NCBI GenBank assembly: GCA_024811115.1
Contig: JAKOGH010000790.1
Location: 62,001 to 126,000 of the forward strand
Length of the DNA stretch: 64,000 bases
Reading direction: 5' to 3'
Source: Terana coerulea
Lineage: Eukaryota > Basidiomycota > Agaricomycetes > Polyporales > Phanerochaetaceae
Under the pieces are notes generated by a model that had not been told where the DNA came from, searched no databases, and was given only the letters and a program-made list of their open reading frames with translations. The position numbers and the translations under genes are program-made. Position 1 is the first letter of the stretch; the number at the start of each line of letters is the position of its first letter. Positions 58,340-64,000 of the stretch are shown one piece after another.

Positions 58340-60450
58340 AGTCGGCCCCGTGTTCCCTGAGCTTCCCTCCCCACAACAAGTGTGTACATCTGAGCACGGA
58401 GTGTCTGAGTTGAATATCGGCGTTTGACGAAAAAAACAAATCAGACTCAGAGCGACTTGACATATGGTTCGGCGCAGCAATTAAAGTGGTAGCTAAAGGT
58501 GGCGTTCACGCAGCCTGGCGAGGAACACCTCAGAGCGCAGAATAATCCATCCTTGCCGACAGCGACGCTCTACAACAAAATGAAAGAAGAAGAAATGAAT
58601 CCCCGATTCCATAGACAGCTTGTGATCCTCTGCACTTTATTGGCCATTCGCAGACTTCTTGTCCTTCATCCTATCCCCCATTGGACCCGTATAGAACCGC
58701 TTCCGGTTGTCCAGCGTCAACATTACGCCAGCAGCAAGCACCTCAGCCGCCGCCTGGAAGACGTAGAACGCCGCTTTCTCACCCGGCGTGTTTTGCGACC
58801 CGGGCGCCGTGGAAACTACAGAGGTCGTCCAATTGTGCATACTAACGAACTGGTAGACAGGGATGACGAGCTGCAGGGACATGTCGTCAGTGCTATTGTA
58901 TAGGAGATGAAGGGGCGTGAAACGTACGAGGAATGTCGCAAGTGCTAAGATGATGAGTGTGGAAGACCTATTTATTCTCCGAATGGACAGCAGGCCGAAA
59001 GCAGATATAGCTTGAATGACCAGGATTTGGGCGTATATCAGGCCCGTGGCAACATAGCTTGAGACACTTTTGAGTGGTTGGTAAAAACGAGTGGTGCAAG
59101 CGCACGTACCGCAAGGTCTGGACACTCTGCGCCTGATTCGCGTCCACCTCTCCGTTAGGATAGTTGTTTCCATTGAGAGAGCCTACTGCAATAGGTGCAA
59201 TAACGGACAGAGCCAGCAGACCAAATATCCGCCTGTACTGGGAGCGTCTTTGGGGCTGATCTTCCTCTGCTATTGGAAGTGACTCGACGTTTTGGAAGCT
59301 GGGAGGTTTCTGTGACTGAGTCCGTGATGCCTCCGCATCACTGGGCGCGCAAGAAGAGGGAAGCGAAGCATCCTGCGCCCTCAGCGTCCCTTTGGTTGTC
59401 TCGACAAACAAGCACCGCAGAAGAGCGATCAGGTTTCCCTGCATGGCGTTGTAGCCGACGTTGAACGTGATCTGCCAGTATATCGTGAGGCTGCGACTGG
59501 TGTCCTCGGACGGTATCCTGGACTCTTTGGCTCGTAGCGAGAAGATCACGACGCTACATGAGAAGTCTGCAAGTCAGCGCAAGTTTGCCGTTTATGCATA
59601 GAACAGAACATACCGCTCAATGACGAACGCGAGCACTCCGACGCCTACAAGAGTGCGTGTATCACGCCTAAACAGGCGATAAATGCCGAGGAATACAAGA
59701 ACGGCGTGTAGGCAAGCGAAAAGGATGGACGGAGCGAAGTCGTGCTCGAGAGGTACGCCGCCGATAGGTGCTGGAAAGGAGACGTTCGAAGGCATGACAA
59801 GAAAGAGGACGAGGAATCGAAGACAAGATAGACCTAGCATACAACAGAGAGCCGCACTACCGCTTTATACTACTCGACATCGCGGTCGCAAGAGACGTGC
59901 GCGACAGGCAGTAGCGCATGCCGTTGTTTAGCGGTGTGAATGCTATGTGTTGAGATCTATGGCGAGCGGGGAATTCGCTCGCTGCTCGCAAAGACGCCGC
60001 CTGCTCCCTCGTACAGAGGCCTCTGATTGGCTGGTGCAGCTGCACGGCCGCCGCGGGGTTGTTTGGCCCTATTTGCACCGGGCGTCCCGTGATGGTCGAA
60101 GTAACGGAAGGGATACTGCAGCGTAGTTGGAATGGCTGCTCACCAGGTGTAGGCTTCGCAGGCGGTGATTGCGGGCATTACGCAACATTCGTACACATGC
60201 AGGCAGAGTGGGCTGCGGTTGCGCAGCTTACTTTGAGCGAGAGGTGACTACAGTTTTGCGAGCGCTGTGCTCACATGCGGTAGAACGAGCTGCTTTTAGA
60301 TCTGGAAATCACTTGGACAACTTTGAACGATAATGCCTAAGGTCCGGTATCGGAGTTCGAGGACGCCATGAGCGGCACCGAACACTCCCATACGATGGGT
60401 CGATTCTCCGAGCGGCGGGGTGCACGAGAGCACTCCCTGGTGACCACTAA
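58340..60450. repeat. Duplicated block, copy 1
   Basis: This block is similar to 61920-64000 in the same orientation. It includes the 3' flank, the whole seven-TM gene and the upstream region (e.g. GGCTGGTGCAGCTGCACGGC at 60028 and 63588). The copies are diverged but collinear, and the edges are approximate. Confidence 0.75.
58637..59795 (-). CDS. Seven-transmembrane fungal protein of unknown function, intact copy
   Basis: Exons 59795-59614, 59553-59110 and 59057-58637 total exactly 348 residues. I chose ATG 59795 (MPSNVSFPAP) because the further upstream ATG (59840) is ACG in the second copy. Seven hydrophobic segments are visible: FACLHAVLVFLGIY, LVGVGVLAFVIER, the TM3 region with ITFNVGYNAMQGNLIALL, LLALSVIAPIAVGSL, GLIYAQILVIQAISAFGLL, LIILALATFL, AAFYVFQAAAEVLAAGVML. 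The tail GPMGDRMKD resembles fungal 7TM proteins of the DUF7702 kind, though I am not certain of that assignment. The apparent intron in the last exon is better read through. Confidence 0.7.
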
Positions 60451-61919
60451 TGGTCCCCTCACAGGTGCAGATGTAACACCCACAAAGGGCAGCAGTCGGT
60501 GTACCTGTTGCGTTCATTAACGCTGAGGAGGTTTAAGACGGTTCACGACGTCCGCTTTTCCACCAATTTCGCGCCCAGTGTGCATAGGTGCAGCCTACTC
60601 CGAGGTCAATATGCAAACTTTCCCTTTGGCATTGGAAGCCTACCTGGTACTATGACTAGTCGGTATATGCGACTTGTAAAGGCTTCAGTTCGATGCACAT
60701 ATGCCAACGGCGCAAAGTGCTCACCGGCCTGTACCATCTCTATCCACTAAGCTCTCGCTGTGCCCTTCACCCATGCAACACATTCGCAAGAAAACTGCAC
60801 CATGTCAATGCCCGCCAATCGTCGCTGCTGATGATTTGCGGGTGTAGACAAAAGCGGCTATGTTGCCCCCTGTCTTCCCTCGGTACATGCACCAATGCGT
60901 TTGGCTCCGTTATCGCCTTGTTTGTGAAGCTGCGCAAGGACGACCCTGGCATGCAGAGCGCTGCGCTGCGCGGAACGGAGGCCCTGAGATCCGTGGGCGT
61001 GCACTGAGATCTATCCTGGTCCGGCTGATAGAATTTGTCGGAGGTAAGGGCCAGCGCTGGGTGCGTCGTGTGGGGGTCAACGGTGGTTACGGTCCTCAAG
61101 CAGCTGCCTTCAAGGTCGCGGCGCAGGGTGGCGTTCGCCCACGACAACCAGGCGACGCGAAGTGAACTTCCTGGGTGACTTTTGTATATGCTCAAAGCTC
61201 GCGGATCGTTGCGCGCGCGGAATAGAAGACTCGCATGTCGAGATCCTGTGCGCGCCATGGGCCACCGCCGCCTGGGTGACGGGATTTCTCGGAGCGTCGG
61301 GTGCATCGTGCGGGGGTCGACGGTGGTCGCGGTCTTCCAGCGTCATTAGCGGCGATGTTGCAGCTGACGTCGTGCGCAGGGCGGGCACGACGTGCTTGGC
61401 CGGCCGCGCGTCGAGGACAGGGCTGAACGGGATTTCTGGCATCGCAGTTGCTGCCATTTAGGTTCCGTTGCCTGCGGGATGCAGGCTACATGTGACGCAC
61501 CTGGACATTACCCTCGCTACCATTTCCAACTACCTCGGGCCTTCCTCGTCGTTCTCGTCGATAACGGCAACGACCTAACTGCGTATCGCGGAGGTCAGGA
61601 ATGGCGCGGTCGTGAGTGAGCTGCGCCACGAGGCTCTCGCCGCCGCCCATCGGCGCTTCTGCAAGTCATAGTGTGAAGCGCTGAGCGCATCCATCCACGC
61701 GGCCAATTCTGATCCCTCAATGTCGGAAAAAAATAGTAAAACGGTGGGAATACTTACTTACGAGGTGATGATGGTGCTCAGAACACGTATCTGGACCAGT
61801 AGTAGAACAAACACGTACCATCTATGTGCCTTCGTCTCATCTACTTACATGCCCAATACCTAGAGACAATGATTTAGTATAACACACCGGCAGCACCGAT
61901 GGCCCATGCCCTTAAGCTT
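60451..61919. other. Unique spacer between the duplicated blocks
   Basis: I see no recognisable gene. Open frames on both strands from 60767 to 61620 overlap and lack domains. Confidence 0.35.
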
Positions 61920-64000
61920 TTCTAGTCCATGCTCCCTCCGAACGACAAGCGTGTACACCTGGGCATGGAGTTCCGAGTCAAAGGTCGTCAGACGATGGAG
62001 AAAGATTAAAGAGCGACTTGATATATCATTGAATCATAACAATTAAAGGTGTAGCTAAAGGTGTTGCTCGCGCAGCCCGCCTAGAAACACCTCAGCACAC
62101 AGCATAATCTGTCGTGGCAGACTGCAATGTTAAAAATGGATAAAAATGGAAAAGGAAAAGGGAACCCCTATTCCACGGACAGCCTGCGAGTCCCGTTGAG
62201 CTCTATTGGCCGTTCGCAGGCTTCTTGTCCTTCATCCTGTCCCCCATTAGACCTGTGTTGAACCGCTTCCGGTTGTCCAGCGTCAACATTACACCCGCGG
62301 CAAGCACCTCAGCCGCCGCCTGGAAGACGTAGAACGCCGCTTTCTCACCCGGCGTATTTTGCGATCCGGGCGCCGTGGAGACAACGGAGTTCGTCCAGTT
62401 GTGCATGATAACGAACTGGTAGACAGGGATGACGAGCTGCAGGGACATGTCGTCAGTGCCGTTTTATGGGAGATGAGGAGGTGCGAAACATACGAGGAAT
62501 GTCGCGAGTGAAAAGATAATGAGCGTCGAAGACCTGTTTATTCTCCGAATGTACAGCAGGCCGAGAAGAGACATGGCTTGCATGACCAGGGTTTGGGCGA
62601 ATATGAGGCCCGTGGCAACATATCTTGAAACTCTTTGAGCGAGTGTTGGAAAGAAGGAATTTGAACACACACACCGTAAGGTCTGGACGCTCTGCGCCTG
62701 ATTCGCGTTTATCTCTCCATTGGGATAGTTGTTTCCGTTGAGAGAGCCTATCACAATAGGTGCAATAGCGGATAGAGCCAGCAGGCCAAATAGTCTCCTG
62801 TACTGGAAGCGTCTTTGAGGCTGATCCTCCTCTGCCAGCGAAGGTGACTCGAAGTCGTGGGCGCTGGGAGGTTTGGGTGAATGGGACCGCTGTGTCTCCG
62901 CATCAGGCGCACAGGAGGAGGGGAGCAAGGCAATCTGCGCTCCTGGCGTCCCTTTAGTCGTCTCGACATACAAGCACCGTAAAAGCGCGACCAGGTTTCC
63001 TTGCATGGCGTTGTAGCCGACATTGAATGTGATCTGCCAGTATATCGTGAGGCTGCGACTGGTGTCCTCGGACGGTGTCCTGGACTCTTTGGCTCGTAGC
63101 GAGAAGATCACGACGCTACATGAGAAGTCTCCAAGTCAGCACAAGTTTGCCGTCTATGCATAGAACAGAACATACCGCTCAATGACGAACGCGAGCACTC
63201 CGACGCCTACAAGAGTGCGTGTATCACGCCTAAACAGGCGATAAATGCCGAGGAATACAAGAACGGCGTGTAGGCAAGCAAAAGGATGGACGGAGCGAAG
63301 TCGTGCTCGAAAGGTACGCCGCCAATAGGTGCTGGAAAGGAAACGTTCGAAGACATGGCAAGGAAGAGGACGAGGAATCGAAGAAAAGATAGAGCTAGCG
63401 TACAACAGAGAGCCACACTATCGCTTTATACTACTCGACATCGCGGTCGCAAGAGACGTGCGCGACACGCAGCAGCGCACCGTTGTTTAGCGAGATGGAT
63501 GCTATGTGTTGAGATCCATAGCGAGCAGGGAAATCGCTTGCCGCTCGCGAAGACGCTTTACGCCCCCGTGCCGAAGCCTGTGATTGGCTGGTGCAGCTGC
63601 ACGGCCGCCGCGGGGTTGTTTGGCTCTATTTGCACCAGGCGGACGCTGTGTCCCGCGAGTGGTCGAGGTAACGGTAAGTGATACTGCGGTGCGAGTTGAA
63701 GTGGCTGCTCACCAGGTATAGGTTTCGCAAGCGGTGATTGAAGGCAGTACGCAGCATGCTTACACGTGCAAGGAGAGATTAGAGTGGGCTGCGGTTGCGC
63801 AGCCTGTTTCTAGCGAGAGCAGAGGTGCGACTGAATTTTGTTGCGAACGCTGTGCCCATATGGAGGTAGAAAGAGCTTCGTTTCGATCTAAAAAGCACTT
63901 GCGTGACTTAGTCCAATGTCCGGAGCCGAGACTCGAGGACACCATGAGCGGGATCCCTCCGAACACTCCCATACGGCACGTTAATCCAGTGATGGAGCGT
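61920..64000. repeat. Duplicated block, copy 2 (runs to window end)
   Basis: This is collinear with 58340-60450 and continues to the last bases of the window, so its right edge is not seen. Confidence 0.7.
62203..63356 (-). pseudogene. Seven-transmembrane protein gene, broken copy
   Basis: It is paralogous to the gene at 58637-59795 across all exons (MSSNVSFPAP start; GDRMKDKKPANGQ end). Two lesions are visible. One base is missing near 63279-63284 (copy 1 AAGCGAAAAGG, here AAGCAAAAGG), which shifts the frame in TM1. A TAA at 62466-62464 stops the frame after TM6 where copy 1 has TAC. The second cannot be explained by an indel error, so this copy is probably dead or encodes a truncated protein. 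Confidence 0.7.

Noticed and set aside
58893..58927. Intron of about 35 bp before the last exon of the seven-TM gene
   Set aside because: It would put a TGA in frame; reading through keeps an open 348-residue frame, and the length is below normal for this genome.

Overview
The window is fungal nuclear DNA, most likely from an Agaricomycete of the wood-decay type (Polyporales-like is my best guess). The support is spliced genes with many 45-75 bp GT-AG introns, GC-rich coding exons, a CYP53-type benzoate hydroxylase, a NACHT-WD40 NLR, an expanded G-alpha family member, basidiomycete-style MYND-finger and F-box paralogues, and an AT-rich transposon island. I see no rRNA, tRNA, CRISPR or bacterial operon.

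Layout. 1-13 kb: MYND-finger paralogues (one intact, two broken), a CYP53-like P450 and an Hsp20-like gene with a long disordered N-terminus. 13-28.4 kb: a gene-poor AT-rich island with a solo LTR, a mutated Copia retrotransposon (15742-22377), a 1.6 kb foldback element (22886-24472) and a CACTG-ended foldback element (25211-28410) that carries two further insertions. 28.7-34.7 kb: a NACHT-WD40 NLR gene split by a 1.42 kb CACTG-type insertion. 35.5-38.4 kb: an atypical G-alpha gene, convergent with the NLR. 40-46 kb: a MITE, an aspartokinase gene (HOM3 type) and two more decayed MYND copies. 46.4-57.3 kb: an O-fucosyltransferase-like gene, a CCDC6-like coiled-coil gene, a ChAPs (exomer) gene, a RUS/DUF647 gene and a decayed F-box gene. 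58.3-64 kb: a duplicated block holding an intact and a broken copy of a seven-TM membrane protein gene.

The genes do not form a pathway cluster. They are independent housekeeping genes (aspartokinase, ChAPs, RUS, CCDC6-like), signalling or defence genes (NLR, G-alpha, F-box, MYND) and one metabolic P450. The most informative features are structural. The NLR would be restored exactly in frame if the 1.42 kb insertion and one TTT repeat were removed. The CACTG foldback with nested elements sits just upstream of that NLR. The G-alpha has lost the catalytic glutamine. The MYND family shows five copies in successive states of decay.

A caution applies to all gene models. At least six genes, including the essential-looking aspartokinase, each need one or more single-base corrections to read through. 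The simplest explanation is residual indel error in the assembly, so single frameshifts here should not be read as pseudogenes without read support.
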